DNA of 64,000 nt. Origin: Phycisphaerales bacterium PN19_bin_20 (lineage in GTDB: Bacteria > Planctomycetota > Phycisphaerae > Phycisphaerales > UBA1924). A program made the position numbers and the translations under genes. The notes below the pieces were generated by a model. It worked only from the letters and a program-made list of their open reading frames with translations, was not told the origin of the DNA and did not search any database. Numbering within the stretch: position 1 is the stretch's first letter; every line of letters begins with the position of its first letter. Of this stretch, positions 52,931-61,799 are shown in pieces. The stretch covers positions 62,001-126,000 of the forward strand of contig JAJOLK010000004.1 in the NCBI GenBank assembly GCA_021173225.1, written 5' to 3'.

Positions 52931-53821
52931 TTACCCGTTGGGCAGCGCGTCGGGCGTCAGTGCGTGCCCGCAGCGTCCACGTGCGAAGGCGACCAGCTCG
53001 CTCATGCTGCGAGCGATGGTCGCGCCGCCAGCCTGGGCCGGGGTCATTGCGCCCACCGCGCTTCCGCCGACAACCAGGCTCGCGCCGTGCTGGGCGCACA
53101 CCTGGGCGAGTGTCACCAGCGCGGCCTCAAGCTTGCGCGGCTCGGTGGCGTGGCTGATTGACCACCAAACAATCTGCGGCTTGTAGTGCTCCACCGCGTT
53201 GGCCAGCGTCTTGCCGGGCGTAAGCGGGCCGAGATTCACCTCGTTGAAGCCTGCCTCAGCCAGCGCGACGGCCGCGGCTAGCGAGGGGATCATGTACGGG
53301 TCGTGCTCGCCCGCGCCGCCGATGGCGGTCGGGGCGTTCTCGCGCCGGGGCGGGAGCATCGAGCGCAGGTGGTTGAGCGTCTGCAAGCACACATCGGTGG
53401 CGCGGTGCTCAACGACGATGCCCCACTCGGCGTGCTGCCAGAGCGTGCCGATGCGGGCCAGCGCCGAGCGGATCGGCCCGTCGGCAATCGCGGCGGCGGA
53501 CCAGCCGGCCAGGAACAGGTTCTGGATCAAGGCGCGGGCGGCGTTGAGGTCGCCTTGCTCAAGAGCGGCGTGGAAGTGCTCGTTGACCAGCGCGGGGTCG
53601 GCAAAGTCGGTGAGTGTGGCGGGCCCGTCGGCCAGGCCGATCTCGCCGGGGGCGGTGATCTTTATGCCCATGTGCCGCACGAAGCGGACGGCCTCGGGCA
53701 GCGGGATGCGCCGGTGCCCGCCAGCGGTCCGGACAAATGAGAGCAGGCCCTCGTCGGCCCAGCGCTTCAGCGAGGACTCACTGACGCCTATGGCGACCGC
53801 GAGCTGTTTGGGCGAGACCAT
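52931..53821 (-). CDS. litR: MerR-type regulator with B12-binding domain, CarH/LitR-like light sensor
   Basis: This 296-residue protein has a MerR-type helix-turn-helix at 1-50 (VSESSLKRWADEGL, TAGGHRRI). A four-helix B12-capping domain follows with a Wx9EH motif (W128, E138, H139; LWQHAEWGIVVEH). The Rossmann-like B12 domain follows, with EHDPY giving a His at about 173. In CarH these are the W, E, H and lower axial His that hold adenosylcobalamin, at almost the same residue numbers. The usual DxHxxG motif is altered (GEHDPY), so binding mode may differ. It diverges from folE. The start could be TTG 53827. Confidence 0.78.
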   Translation of the reverse strand: MVSPKQLAVAIGVSESSLKRWADEGLLSFVRTAGGHRRIPLPEAVRFVRHMGIKITAPGEIGLADGPATLTDFADPALVNEHFHAALEQGDLNAARALIQNLFLAGWSAAAIADGPIRSALARIGTLWQHAEWGIVVEHRATDVCLQTLNHLRSMLPPRRENAPTAIGGAGEHDPYMIPSLAAAVALAEAGFNEVNLGPLTPGKTLANAVEHYKPQIVWWSISHATEPRKLEAALVTLAQVCAQHGASLVVGGSAVGAMTPAQAGGATIARSMSELVAFARGRCGHALTPDALPNG

Positions 53822-54263
53822 CCTCAAGGGGTACTCCGAGGCGCGAAGGGTGCCTAGACCGGCGATTACATTTGCCCAGAGACCGGGCCAGCAACCTACT
53901 ACGTGGCGGCGAACGGGGCGGTTCCGGCGCTTAACAGCCTGAACGATTTTACGAGACGATCGGGCAAAGTACCACCATTCCGGCTCGGGGCGATCGAAGT
54001 AGCAGGGTGATTCCTAGCCGACCGCTATGGACCCAGAAATGCGGGGATTCGAGGTCAAAAACGCGAGAAGTTCAGAGTCAGCATAGTTTCGAAAATAATT
54101 GAACACGCCCTTGACGGGCCGCGTATCTGATGTACACTTTGGACGAATTGAACGTTTTCACTTCCGTAGGTTTGGGCGCTGCTTGAACCTGTGAAGTCTG
54201 CCCCAAGGTGCCCTGTCTGCTGCGTGCGAATTGTTGCCCTGCAGTTGGTAGAAAGGCCTCCCG
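53822..54263. other. Divergent regulatory region between litR-like gene and folE
   Basis: These 442 bases are less GC-rich than the rest, most clearly at 54060-54160. There is no gene. It holds the promoter described at 54097-54153 and a third TTGAAC at 54183-54188. Confidence 0.7.
54097..54153 (+). promoter_or_regulatory. folE promoter flanked by two AATTGAAC direct repeats
   Basis: TTGACG (54111-54116), 16-nt spacer and TACACT (54133-54138) form the best promoter in this window. AATTGAAC occurs just before the -35 box (54097-54104) and again after the -10 box (54146-54153), exactly flanking it, 49 bp apart. These are candidate operators for the divergent B12 regulator. The leader would be about 120 nt. 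Confidence 0.6.
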
Positions 54264-54956
54264 ATGGTCAGCCCAATAAAAGTTTCGAGCTGCTGTGAAG
54301 TCGACCACGAAGTGATGAACGGCTCGCAAGGCTGCGGCGGCGGTGAGAGTGCTGATGTGGATCATGTTGGGCGGTTGCCCGGGATCGACCAGCCGCGGAT
54401 TGAGCGGGCGGTGCGTGAGATTCTGATAGCTATCGGTGAGGATCCTGATCGGAAGGGTCTGCTGGATACGCCGCTACGGGTTGCCCGGGCGTACGCACAG
54501 CTGTTTGGGGGCTTGCACCAGCACGCGGGCACGCACCTGAGCCGGGTCTTTGAGCAAGAGGGTCCGGGCGAGGTGGTAATCTGCCGCGGGATCGAGTTCC
54601 ACTCTATGTGTGAGCACCACTTGCTTCCGTTCAGCGGGATGGTGCACGTGGCGTATGTGCCCAACGGGCGTGACATCGTGGGTTTGAGCAAGCTTGCGCG
54701 GACGGTGGATGTGTTTGCGCGTCGTCCGCAGGTGCAAGAGCGGCTGACCAACCAGATCGCCGACGCGATCGAGGAGCACCTGCAGGCCGCCGGGGTGCTG
54801 GTGGTGATTAGTAGCGAGCACCTGTGCATGAAGATGCGCGGGGTGAGCAAGCAGCAGGCGTCGATGGTGACGACCGCCGGGCGCGGGACGCTGTGCCAGG
54901 GCGGGGCGTCACGCAGCGAGGTCATGTCGCTGCTGATGGGCAGCGGCGTGAGCTGA
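54264..54956 (+). CDS. folE: GTP cyclohydrolase I
   Basis: This 230-residue enzyme makes dihydroneopterin triphosphate, first step of pterin and folate synthesis. [20 protein letters not shown] carries the zinc ligands Cys and His. [20 protein letters not shown] and [12 protein letters not shown] complete the site with the second Cys. The N-terminus has about 40 extra residues with Cys pairs (SSCCE, GCGGG). AAAGG is 7 nt before ATG 54264. Placement next to photolyase suggests that folate antenna supply is its local role, though general folate synthesis is equally possible. Confidence 0.95.
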   Translation: MVSPIKVSSCCEVDHEVMNGSQGCGGGESADVDHVGRLPGIDQPRIERAVREILIAIGEDPDRKGLLDTPLRVARAYAQLFGGLHQHAGTHLSRVFEQEGPGEVVICRGIEFHSMCEHHLLPFSGMVHVAYVPNGRDIVGLSKLARTVDVFARRPQVQERLTNQIADAIEEHLQAAGVLVVISSEHLCMKMRGVSKQQASMVTTAGRGTLCQGGASRSEVMSLLMGSGVS

Positions 54957-55118
54957 AAGCGGGTTTGATTTCTGCATGAGGGTTTGCGGACGGAGGCTGA
55001 GGGACGAACCGGGACGAACTAGAAACGAAAATCACGGAAAAGGGCGGCTTGGGTTCCACGGGTGTGTTGCCCGAGGATTAGGTGGACGAGGTGGGTCACC
55101 GAAGCGAGCCGCTCCCCA

Positions 55119-55166
55119 AAACGAGCCTATCGAGCTTTGTGCGGCCGATGGGCTCGTTTCTTTTTT
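55119..55166 (+). terminator. Terminator or attenuator between folE and photolyase
   Basis: AAACGAGCC (55119-55127) pairs with GGCTCGTTT (55151-55159), then C and TTTTTT. It lies in the 256-bp gap, only 47 bp before the photolyase start, so read-through would be needed for one transcript to cover both genes. Confidence 0.8.
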
Positions 55167-55212
55167 GACGCCACCTGCGTGTGCGGCGCACGCGGGCGGC
55201 AGAGAGTTCATC

Positions 55213-56646
55213 ATGCGAGCGATGGTCTGGTTCAGGGTTGATCTGCGGGTCAGCGACAACACGGCGCTCTGTACGGCGGCGGCGCTGGCCACGCGCGGCG
55301 TCGTCGGGTTGTTCGTGGTTGACCCCACCAACTGGCGCCGGCACGACTGGGCGCCGGTGAAGGTGGACTTTGTTCTGCGCAGCGTGACGGCCCTGCGTGA
55401 TGAGCTGGCCCGCCTGAAGATCCCGCTGCTGGTGCGGACCGCGGCGCACCACCGCGACGCGCCCGGCGTGGTGCTGGCTGCGGCGCGCGACGCCGGGTGC
55501 GATGCGGTGGTGTTTGGGCGCGAGTACGAGCTGCACGAGACGGCCCGTGACGAGCGGGTCGAGACGCTGTGCGCCGAGGCGCGAGTCCTGTGCCGGCGGG
55601 TACACGATGTGTGCGCGGTGAACCCCGGTGAGGTGCTGACGCAGAGCGAGACGCCTTACACGGTGTTCACGCCGTTTAAGCGGCAGTGGATCAGCGAGGT
55701 TGAGCGGCGTGGTGGCGTTGTGCTGCACGCCACGCCGGCGGTGCAGGCCGAGACGGGCGTCGCGTCCGAGCCGTTGCCGACGGCCGCGGACGTGGGGTTT
55801 GCTTCAAGCGTGCCCGCGGCGTTGTGGCCCGCGGGTGAGCGCGCGGCGCAGTCGCGGTTGGCGGAATTTTGCCGGGCGGCGATCGCGGGGTATAAGGAGC
55901 GGCGCAACTTCCCCGGTGAGGCGGGGACCAGCAAGCTCAGCCCGCACCTGGCGGTCGGCACGATCTCACCGCGGCAGTGCGTGCTGGCGGCGCAGGCGGC
56001 CAACGGCGGCGCGCTGGCGAGCACGCGCGAGGGTCCGACGCACTGGATCAGCGAGGTGGTCTGGCGTGAGTTCTACAAGCACATTTTGTTCCACTTTCCG
56101 CGGGTTTGCCGGGGGCGGGCGTTCAAGCCCGCGACAGAGGCGATTGCGTGGAGCGATGACGCCGGGGCGTTTGAAGCATGGAAGGCGGGGCGGACGGGCG
56201 TGCCGATTGTTGACGCCGCGATGCGGGCGCTGGTGGTTGAGGGCTGGATGCACAACCGCCTGCGGATGATCACGGCGATGTACCTGACCAAGGACCTGCT
56301 GATCGACTGGCGGCTTGGCGAGCGGTGGTTCATGCAGAACCTGATTGACGGCGACCTCTCGCAGAACAACGGTGGTTGGCAGTGGTCGGCCAGCACGGGT
56401 ACCGACGCGGCGCCGTACTTTCGGATCTTCAACCCCGTAACGCAGAGTGAGCGGTTCGATCCGAACGGCGTGTTCATTCGGCGCTGGGTGCCTGAGCTTG
56501 CGGACCTGCACGATGAGCACGTGCATGACCCGTCAACGCTGCCGGGCTTGTTGCGCAGCGTGGTGAACTACCCGCACCCGATCGTGGACCGCGCGGGGGT
56601 GAAGGACCGCGTGCTGGCGGCGTTTAAGGGCCTCGGGGGCGGATGA
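55213..56646 (+). CDS. phr: Deoxyribodipyrimidine photolyase
   Basis: This 477-residue photolyase repairs UV-made cyclobutane dimers using blue light and FADH. It starts MVWFRVDLRVSDNTALCTAA. The FAD domain has SKLSPHLAVGTISPRQCV, WISEVVWREFYKHILFHFP, MHNRLRMITAMYLTKDLLID and SQNNGGWQWSASTGTDAAPY. These features match class I CPD photolyases with a folate antenna. ATG 55213 was chosen by homology, and the open frame upstream to 54976 crosses the terminator and is not coding. Light control by the nearby B12 regulator is proposed. Confidence 0.95.
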   Translation: MRAMVWFRVDLRVSDNTALCTAAALATRGVVGLFVVDPTNWRRHDWAPVKVDFVLRSVTALRDELARLKIPLLVRTAAHHRDAPGVVLAAARDAGCDAVVFGREYELHETARDERVETLCAEARVLCRRVHDVCAVNPGEVLTQSETPYTVFTPFKRQWISEVERRGGVVLHATPAVQAETGVASEPLPTAADVGFASSVPAALWPAGERAAQSRLAEFCRAAIAGYKERRNFPGEAGTSKLSPHLAVGTISPRQCVLAAQAANGGALASTREGPTHWISEVVWREFYKHILFHFPRVCRGRAFKPATEAIAWSDDAGAFEAWKAGRTGVPIVDAAMRALVVEGWMHNRLRMITAMYLTKDLLIDWRLGERWFMQNLIDGDLSQNNGGWQWSASTGTDAAPYFRIFNPVTQSERFDPNGVFIRRWVPELADLHDEHVHDPSTLPGLLRSVVNYPHPIVDRAGVKDRVLAAFKGLGGG

Positions 56647-56689
56647 GCGCCGCAGGGCGAAGGGGTGCCGGGGCGAGATGCCGGGGCGC

Positions 56690-57499
56690 TCAGGCGGTTG
56701 GCGGGGGCGTGGCGGGCGTAGTAGGCATGGTCGGCATGGTCGGCATGGTCGGCGTGGTCGGCGTGGTGGGCGTGACAGGCATGGTGGGCGTGGCTGGCGG
56801 CTGGGCGTCGCGTTTGGCCTCGTGGCGGACGATTGTCCCACTGGAGAGGTAGATCAGGTCCTCGGCGATGTTCTTCATCAGATCGCCCACGCGCTCAAGC
56901 TCACGCCCGCAGCGGTGCAGGATCAGGCAGCCGGCCTTGGAGTTGCGGTCGTTGGTCATCAGCGCCACGCACTCTTCAAAGAGCTTCTTCTCAAGGCTGT
57001 CGATGAACTTGTCCTTGGCGACCAGCTCGCGCGCGAGCACGGCGTCGTCGGTGTTCATCGCGCTGAGCATGCCGTGGCACATCAGCGGGACGCGCTGGGC
57101 CAGCTCGACCAGCGGCGTCGGGAGCCCGCGCATGCCCAGGGCGCTGAGCTTGATGGTCTGCTTGGCGATGCCTGTGGCGTGGTCGGCCACGCGCTCTACA
57201 TCGCTGTTGACCTTGATCAGCGTGGTGATCTCTCGAAAGTCGCGCGCGTACGGGTGGAAGAGCGCCATGACGCGGAAGCACTCTTCTTCGATGCGGACCT
57301 CGTTACGGTCGACCTCGTCGTCACGAGCAATCACCGCCCGCGCGCTGACATCGTCGTGGTTGACCAGCGCCTCGCAGGCCTGCTCGATCATCCCCACGGC
57401 GGTCGCGGCCTCGGCCATGACCATGTCGCGCAGCAGGCGGATCTCACGGGCGATGGTCCCTTCGTGCGGTGGACGCGGGGATTGGTCGTTGCTGGGCAT
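56690..57499 (-). CDS. phoU: PhoU-type phosphate regulator with repeat tail
   Basis: This 269-residue protein has two PhoU helical bundles. VIARDDEVDRNEVRIEEECF is the first metal-site stretch and HPYARDFREITTLIKVNSDV then ERVADHATGIA follow. The second repeat ends GRELERVGDLMKNIAEDLIY. It modulates PhoR kinase and the Pst transporter, but neither is adjacent. About 35 C-terminal residues are TPTMPTTP repeats (DNA 56724-56795). ATG 57499 has GGAGG upstream; ATG 57517 is an alternative. Confidence 0.9.
   Translation of the reverse strand: MPSNDQSPRPPHEGTIAREIRLLRDMVMAEAATAVGMIEQACEALVNHDDVSARAVIARDDEVDRNEVRIEEECFRVMALFHPYARDFREITTLIKVNSDVERVADHATGIAKQTIKLSALGMRGLPTPLVELAQRVPLMCHGMLSAMNTDDAVLARELVAKDKFIDSLEKKLFEECVALMTNDRNSKAGCLILHRCGRELERVGDLMKNIAEDLIYLSSGTIVRHEAKRDAQPPATPTMPVTPTTPTTPTMPTMPTMPTTPATPPPTA
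56724..56795. repeat. 9-bp repeat encoding the PhoU tail
   Basis: Eight copies of GGCATGGTC or close variants give repeated Thr-Met/Thr-Pro text on the reverse strand. Confidence 0.9.
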
Positions 57500-57749
57500 G
57501 AGTCCGGAGGCCTCCATTGCGGCGATGGGGTAATGCGCAAGACAAGCGGGGCATGGCCCTCGCCATCGCGTGACCCGCGCTGTTGGCTCGGTCTCGGCCC
57601 GACTTCGGCAAAGTCTGCCGGTGGATCGTCCGTGGTCAACCCGTCGCGTGAACGCTATTCGCGGTTTGGTTGGGAGGCGATGCACTTAGGCGAGGATTCT
57701 TTGTGCCCCTGGGCGTGCACATCCCGATGCCATCGGGTATGGTGGAGCG

Positions 57750-58109
57750 ATGACCATCGACCCTCGGTCAAACCCGGTTCGCGCCCAGCCGCAGGCCAGC
57801 GCCCTTGGCCGTGTCTACGGGATCAGCCAGTCTGTGAACGCCGCGAGCGTGGTCGGCCGCGTTGGCCCCAAGCCCGAAGTTGAGCCCGCGGCCCAGCCTG
57901 TATCCAGAGCGCAGCGATCGGTCAGCGCGCAGTCTGTGCGCTCTTTGGAGCTAGACAAGATTGTTGCGGGCATCGTGCCGGGATCGGTGGGCTTTGAGGG
58001 CGACCAGCCTCAACCTGAGGCCCGCCTGGCCTTCTACAAGCGCCCGACGGACCGCAACGAGGTCGCCACCGTGCTTAGCCTGGGCAAGCGGCTTGACGTG
58101 ACGGGCTAA
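57750..58109 (+). CDS. Hypothetical protein
   Basis: This 119-residue protein has a disordered-looking N-terminal half (Pro, Gln, Val, Ser rich) and a more ordered end, LDKIVAGIVPGSVGFEGDQP then YKRPTDRNEVATVLSLGKRL. I cannot assign a family. TATGGT at 57738-57743 lies 6 nt before ATG 57750, supporting a real leaderless gene. Confidence 0.65.
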   Translation: MTIDPRSNPVRAQPQASALGRVYGISQSVNAASVVGRVGPKPEVEPAAQPVSRAQRSVSAQSVRSLELDKIVAGIVPGSVGFEGDQPQPEARLAFYKRPTDRNEVATVLSLGKRLDVTG

Positions 58110-58136
58110 ACCCCATCAGCCTGGCTATGTTCGCGC

Positions 58137-59453
58137 ATGAACGCACCTGCCAGCTCACCCGCGCACCTGCCGGCTTACGGCCCGCTGATTGAGCACTTCC
58201 TGATCGATCGTGGGCTGGTCTTCCTGAACCACGGGAGCTTTGGCGCTACGCCACGCGGGGTGCTCGATGCTCAGCAGCGGCTGAGAGTTCGCGTCGAGGC
58301 CGACCCCGTCGCGTGGTTCGGGCGAGACCTTGAGCCGCAGATGGACGCGGCCCGCGCGCAGGTCGCGGCATTTATTGATGCGCCCGAGGATCAGATCGTG
58401 CCGGTCGTCAACGCGACCCACGCCGTCAGCACGATCGTGGCGTCGCTGGGCTTACGCGCGGGCGACGAGCTGCTGACAACCACGCACGAGTACAACGCCT
58501 GCAACAACGCGCTGCGGCAGGCCGAGGCGCGTTGGGGCGCGAAGGTGGTTGCGGTGCCGTTCCCCTGGCCGCTTAGACGCACCGCCGAGGTGACGGCGGC
58601 TTTGGTTGCTGGCGTTACGCCACGCACACGCTTGGTGCTGGTCAGCTACATCACCAGTGCTTCGGGCATCGCGCTGCCAGCGGCCGAGATGACCCGTTCG
58701 CTGCTGACGCGGGCGGCAGAGGTCGGCAACACGCAGCTCGCGGTGCTGATTGACGGCGCGCACGCGCCGGGCTATTTGGACCTGAGCGTGCGCGAGCTGG
58801 CGGCGGCGGGCGCGAGCTACTTCACGGGCAATCTGCATAAGTGGGCTTGCGGGCCCAAGGGCAGCGCGGTGCTTTGGGTGAAGCCTGATCTGCACGACCG
58901 CACGCCGCCGCTGGTGGTCAGCCACGGGTTCAACGCGGGGCGGACGGATCGACCAAGGTTCCGCATGATGCACGACTATGTGGGCAGCACGGACTACACG
59001 CCGTGGCTCTGCGCACCGGCGGCGATTGCGCAGGTCGGGGCGATGGCTGGCTCATGGGTGAGGGTGCGGGCGAGGTGTGGTGAAATGATCGATGGTGCAC
59101 TGGGCGTGCTGAAGGATCGGCTGGGTGAACTGGGCGAGGGTGTTGGTGAGATTGCGTGCCCGCGCCGAGCGGTGGGGCAGATGGCGGCGGTCGTGCTGCC
59201 CAACCGCGCGTCGCCGGCCCCGTTTGACCCTACAAGCCCCTTTGATCCGCTCTATCACGCGCTGTACAACCGCTGGAAGATCCAGGTGCCGGTCTATGGC
59301 ATCCTGCGGCCCGATGGCACGCGCGGGCGGGTCGTGCGAATCAGCGCGGCGCTCTACAACGCACCGGAACAGTACGAGTACTTGGCGGGGGCTCTACACG
59401 CTGAGCTGGTGGCAGAACTAAAGGCGGAGCGGCTGGCCGAACGGGGGGCTTAA
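58137..59453 (+). CDS. Aminotransferase class V, isopenicillin-N epimerase-like
   Basis: This 438-residue PLP enzyme has FLNHGSFGATPRGVLDAQQR, VNATHAVSTIVASLGLRAGD, DGAHAPGYLDLSVREL and the PLP Lys in FTGNLHKWACGPKGSAVLWV. The closest named type is isopenicillin-N epimerase/cysteine desulfurase-like class V enzymes; a beta-lactam role is very unlikely here. Substrate is unknown. TATGTT lies 5 nt before ATG 58137. Cysteine dioxygenase, the next gene, hints at sulfur amino acid chemistry. Confidence 0.88.
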   Translation: MNAPASSPAHLPAYGPLIEHFLIDRGLVFLNHGSFGATPRGVLDAQQRLRVRVEADPVAWFGRDLEPQMDAARAQVAAFIDAPEDQIVPVVNATHAVSTIVASLGLRAGDELLTTTHEYNACNNALRQAEARWGAKVVAVPFPWPLRRTAEVTAALVAGVTPRTRLVLVSYITSASGIALPAAEMTRSLLTRAAEVGNTQLAVLIDGAHAPGYLDLSVRELAAAGASYFTGNLHKWACGPKGSAVLWVKPDLHDRTPPLVVSHGFNAGRTDRPRFRMMHDYVGSTDYTPWLCAPAAIAQVGAMAGSWVRVRARCGEMIDGALGVLKDRLGELGEGVGEIACPRRAVGQMAAVVLPNRASPAPFDPTSPFDPLYHALYNRWKIQVPVYGILRPDGTRGRVVRISAALYNAPEQYEYLAGALHAELVAELKAERLAERGA

Positions 59454-59616
59454 CGCGGCGGCTGAGGGTGAAGGGGCGAAGGGGCTTGGGCCGTCAACCA
59501 GCACGCTCAAAGGGCCCGCAAAGACCGCTTAATGCGCGGCCTGGGAGGCAGGGAAGGGTCGATTTGGCCCGATCTTGAGGTACACTCTTGTCGTCGGCGT
59601 ATCGGAGACCACCCCC

Positions 59617-60297
59617 ATGCCCAGCAGCGCAACCCGAGTTCGTTCCAGCCGCGAGGGCGTGGTCCGCGCTAGCCGACTGGTCGCCAAGCCGCGGGCGCGT
59701 TCTGCTGAGGGTGCTGGCGGGGCTGCTGGTACGGCTTCGCACGCTGGCCCGCAGGCGTGCTTCCCGAAACTCGCGCCGCTGATCGCGTACCTGCAGGGGC
59801 TCAAGGGCCGTGCTGATCTCAAGGTCCTCGACGGCATGCTCAAGGGCCTGAAGCTCACGCGCGCGGACATTGAAAAGGCGTGCGTCTTTGGCGTGAGCGG
59901 CTATCGGCGCAACACGATTGCCTCCAACGCACACTTTGAGCTTTTGGCCCTGACGTGGCGCAGCGGGCACTGCACGCCGATCCATGACCATACGGGCGTG
60001 AGCTGCGCGTTCAGGGTCGTTGAGGGTACCGGCACCGAGGTGCGGTTCGTCAAGACCCCGTGCGGGCTGGCCTGCCCGGTCGGCAGCACGCCGATGCCCC
60101 CCGGCTACGTCTGCTCGGCCGAGGAGAACGACATCCACCAGGTCGCCAACCATCAGGGCCCGGGCAAAGACCTGGTCACGCTGCACATCTACTCGCCGCG
60201 GATCAAGAAGATGAAAACCTACGAGTTTCGCGTAAGCCTGGGTGCCGAGGGTTGCGACAGCTACAGGCGCAACGGCAAGCCCGGCAAGGGTCGCTGA
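59617..60297 (+). CDS. Cysteine dioxygenase
   Basis: This 226-residue cupin oxidises cysteine to cysteine sulfinate with iron and oxygen. GHCTPIHDHTGVSCAFRVVE gives iron ligands H123 and H125, and ENDIHQVAN gives H174. The Cys next to the site that can crosslink to Tyr in mammalian enzymes is uncertain. About 45 N-terminal residues (basic, Ala/Gly-rich) precede the fold. A TACACT box at 59580-59585 suggests a short leader of about 25 nt. Confidence 0.9.
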   Translation: MPSSATRVRSSREGVVRASRLVAKPRARSAEGAGGAAGTASHAGPQACFPKLAPLIAYLQGLKGRADLKVLDGMLKGLKLTRADIEKACVFGVSGYRRNTIASNAHFELLALTWRSGHCTPIHDHTGVSCAFRVVEGTGTEVRFVKTPCGLACPVGSTPMPPGYVCSAEENDIHQVANHQGPGKDLVTLHIYSPRIKKMKTYEFRVSLGAEGCDSYRRNGKPGKGR

Positions 60298-60312
60298 GCG
60301 TCACGCCCAAGG

Positions 60313-61662
60313 CTACTTCAGCGCCACGCGGTAAATCTTTCCGCCCGCGCCGGTGATCAGGAGTGTGCGGCCGTTGGCTTTTGCGGCCTTGACGTCTTCT
60401 TTCCTAACGTCGCCTTGCGCGGGACTAGTCGGGGGGCTCATCGCTGGCCCCAATGCGATGTTCGTCGCGGCAACGTCCAGCCTGGCAATAGCCCTCTCGC
60501 CCTCGGGGCGGGCCGGGTCGATGATCCATACCCCGCCCGGGCCGGTGGTGTAGAGGATGCCGCGGTCGTCGCACCGCAAGCCGTCGTTGTTGCCGTTCGG
60601 CTTGATGCTGCGGCGCGCGCACTCGGCGCGGAGGTCGATGACCAGCGCCGGGGTGCCAAGCGTGACCTGCGCAGGCTCGCCGGGCTTGGTGCTGGCAACT
60701 CGGGTGATGGCCATAGCCATGACGCGCCCGGCTCTAAAGTCGTTGACGTACAGGGTCTTGGCATCGGGCGAGAGGGCCACGCCGTTGGGCACGGCGATGG
60801 CGCGGGTGGCCAAGGTTGTGGTGCCGGTCTCGTCGATGCGGTAGACGCCGTTGTACCCGATGGTGAGCTGGTCCGGCGGCGTGAAGAAGGCCGGGTCGGT
60901 GAACCAGACCTCGCCGCCCGGGCCGACGACCAGGTCGTTGGTCGCGTTGAGCCGCCGCGGGGGATTGGCGACTGCGAGATTCTCGTTCTTGATCTTGTCG
61001 CCGTTGCTCTGGTTGGGGTCGGTCTTGCTGGGGCCGGTCTGGTTGGGGTCGGTCTGGTTGGGGTCGGTCTGGTCGTCAGGCTTTTTGTCGGCGGTGCGTT
61101 CGACAGTAACGGTGCCGACGCTCTGGCTGCGGGCCCAGGTCGTGCCGTCGAAAGAGAGTTTGATGATGGCCCGCTGCTCAACGCTGCAGGCAAGCAGTGT
61201 GCCGGGCCCGGCGAGGGCCAGCCCGATGATGCGGGCCGAGTCTTTGATGAGGGCGACGGGCTTGCTCTCGATCGCAAGCTTGCCCTCGGCGGCCGGCGCA
61301 GGCCAGCGATAGATTGTGCTGCCCTCGCGGGCCAGCGAGCAGAAAGCGAAGTATCCGCCGCCGTCAGGGAAGCCGGGCCCGGGGCTGGCGGCGCTGTTGG
61401 CGGGGATCCAGACCGGCCCCTCCACAAATCCGAGCCCCTCACCGACGAGGACCAGTTCGCCGTCGATGACGGCGGCGTTATCGAGCGCAGGCGCAGGCGC
61501 GGGCGGGGGCGGGGGCACGGCCGTGGCCTCGGCGGATTCCTTCGCTCCCGACTCTGGTGAGGGGCTCTCGGGCGTAAGCTCAAGAGCCGTGGCGAGGCTG
61601 AGCGTGAGGGCGGCCGACGCCACAAAGGTGGCGGACCCAAAACAACTGGCACGAGTGTTCAT
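60313..61662 (-). CDS. SMP-30/gluconolactonase-like exported beta-propeller protein
   Basis: This 449-residue protein has a signal peptide (ATFVASAALTLSLATALEL) and a Pro/Ala linker, then a propeller of SMP-30 type: GEGLGFVEGPVWIPANS, LNATNDLVVGPGGEVWFTDP, AVPNGVALSPDAKTLYVNDF and NNDGLRCDDRGILYTTGPGG. The E-G-P, N-D and N-D-G sites are the metal-binding pattern of lactonases. An insert of DPNQT repeats (61006-61077) sits in one blade loop. TAGAGT is 5 nt before ATG 61662. Confidence 0.85.
   Translation of the reverse strand: MNTRASCFGSATFVASAALTLSLATALELTPESPSPESGAKESAEATAVPPPPPAPAPALDNAAVIDGELVLVGEGLGFVEGPVWIPANSAASPGPGFPDGGGYFAFCSLAREGSTIYRWPAPAAEGKLAIESKPVALIKDSARIIGLALAGPGTLLACSVEQRAIIKLSFDGTTWARSQSVGTVTVERTADKKPDDQTDPNQTDPNQTGPSKTDPNQSNGDKIKNENLAVANPPRRLNATNDLVVGPGGEVWFTDPAFFTPPDQLTIGYNGVYRIDETGTTTLATRAIAVPNGVALSPDAKTLYVNDFRAGRVMAMAITRVASTKPGEPAQVTLGTPALVIDLRAECARRSIKPNGNNDGLRCDDRGILYTTGPGGVWIIDPARPEGERAIARLDVAATNIALGPAMSPPTSPAQGDVRKEDVKAAKANGRTLLITGAGGKIYRVALK
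61006..61077. repeat. 15-bp repeat in the SMP-30-like gene
   Basis: About five units of GGTCTGGTTGGGGTC type encode TDPNQ repeats on the reverse strand, in a surface loop of the propeller. Confidence 0.9.
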
Positions 61663-61799
61663 TCAGGACTCTATTGTCGTATCTGGTGGATTGACAACCA
61701 GCATTGCTCACTTCCACCCCTAGGGGGGATCGTTCTGGTTCTTTCGAGAAGCCGGCCGGTACTCTGCAAAGATAGATGTTCGCACAAACAGGAGGTTGT

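Noticed and set aside
54957-55118. Possible riboswitch before the photolyase gene
   Set aside because: No cobalamin, TPP or folate riboswitch core could be recognised; only the terminator stem is clear.
54976-55212. N-terminal extension of photolyase
   Set aside because: The open frame passes through the terminator at 55119-55166 and has no protein character; the fold starts at 55213.
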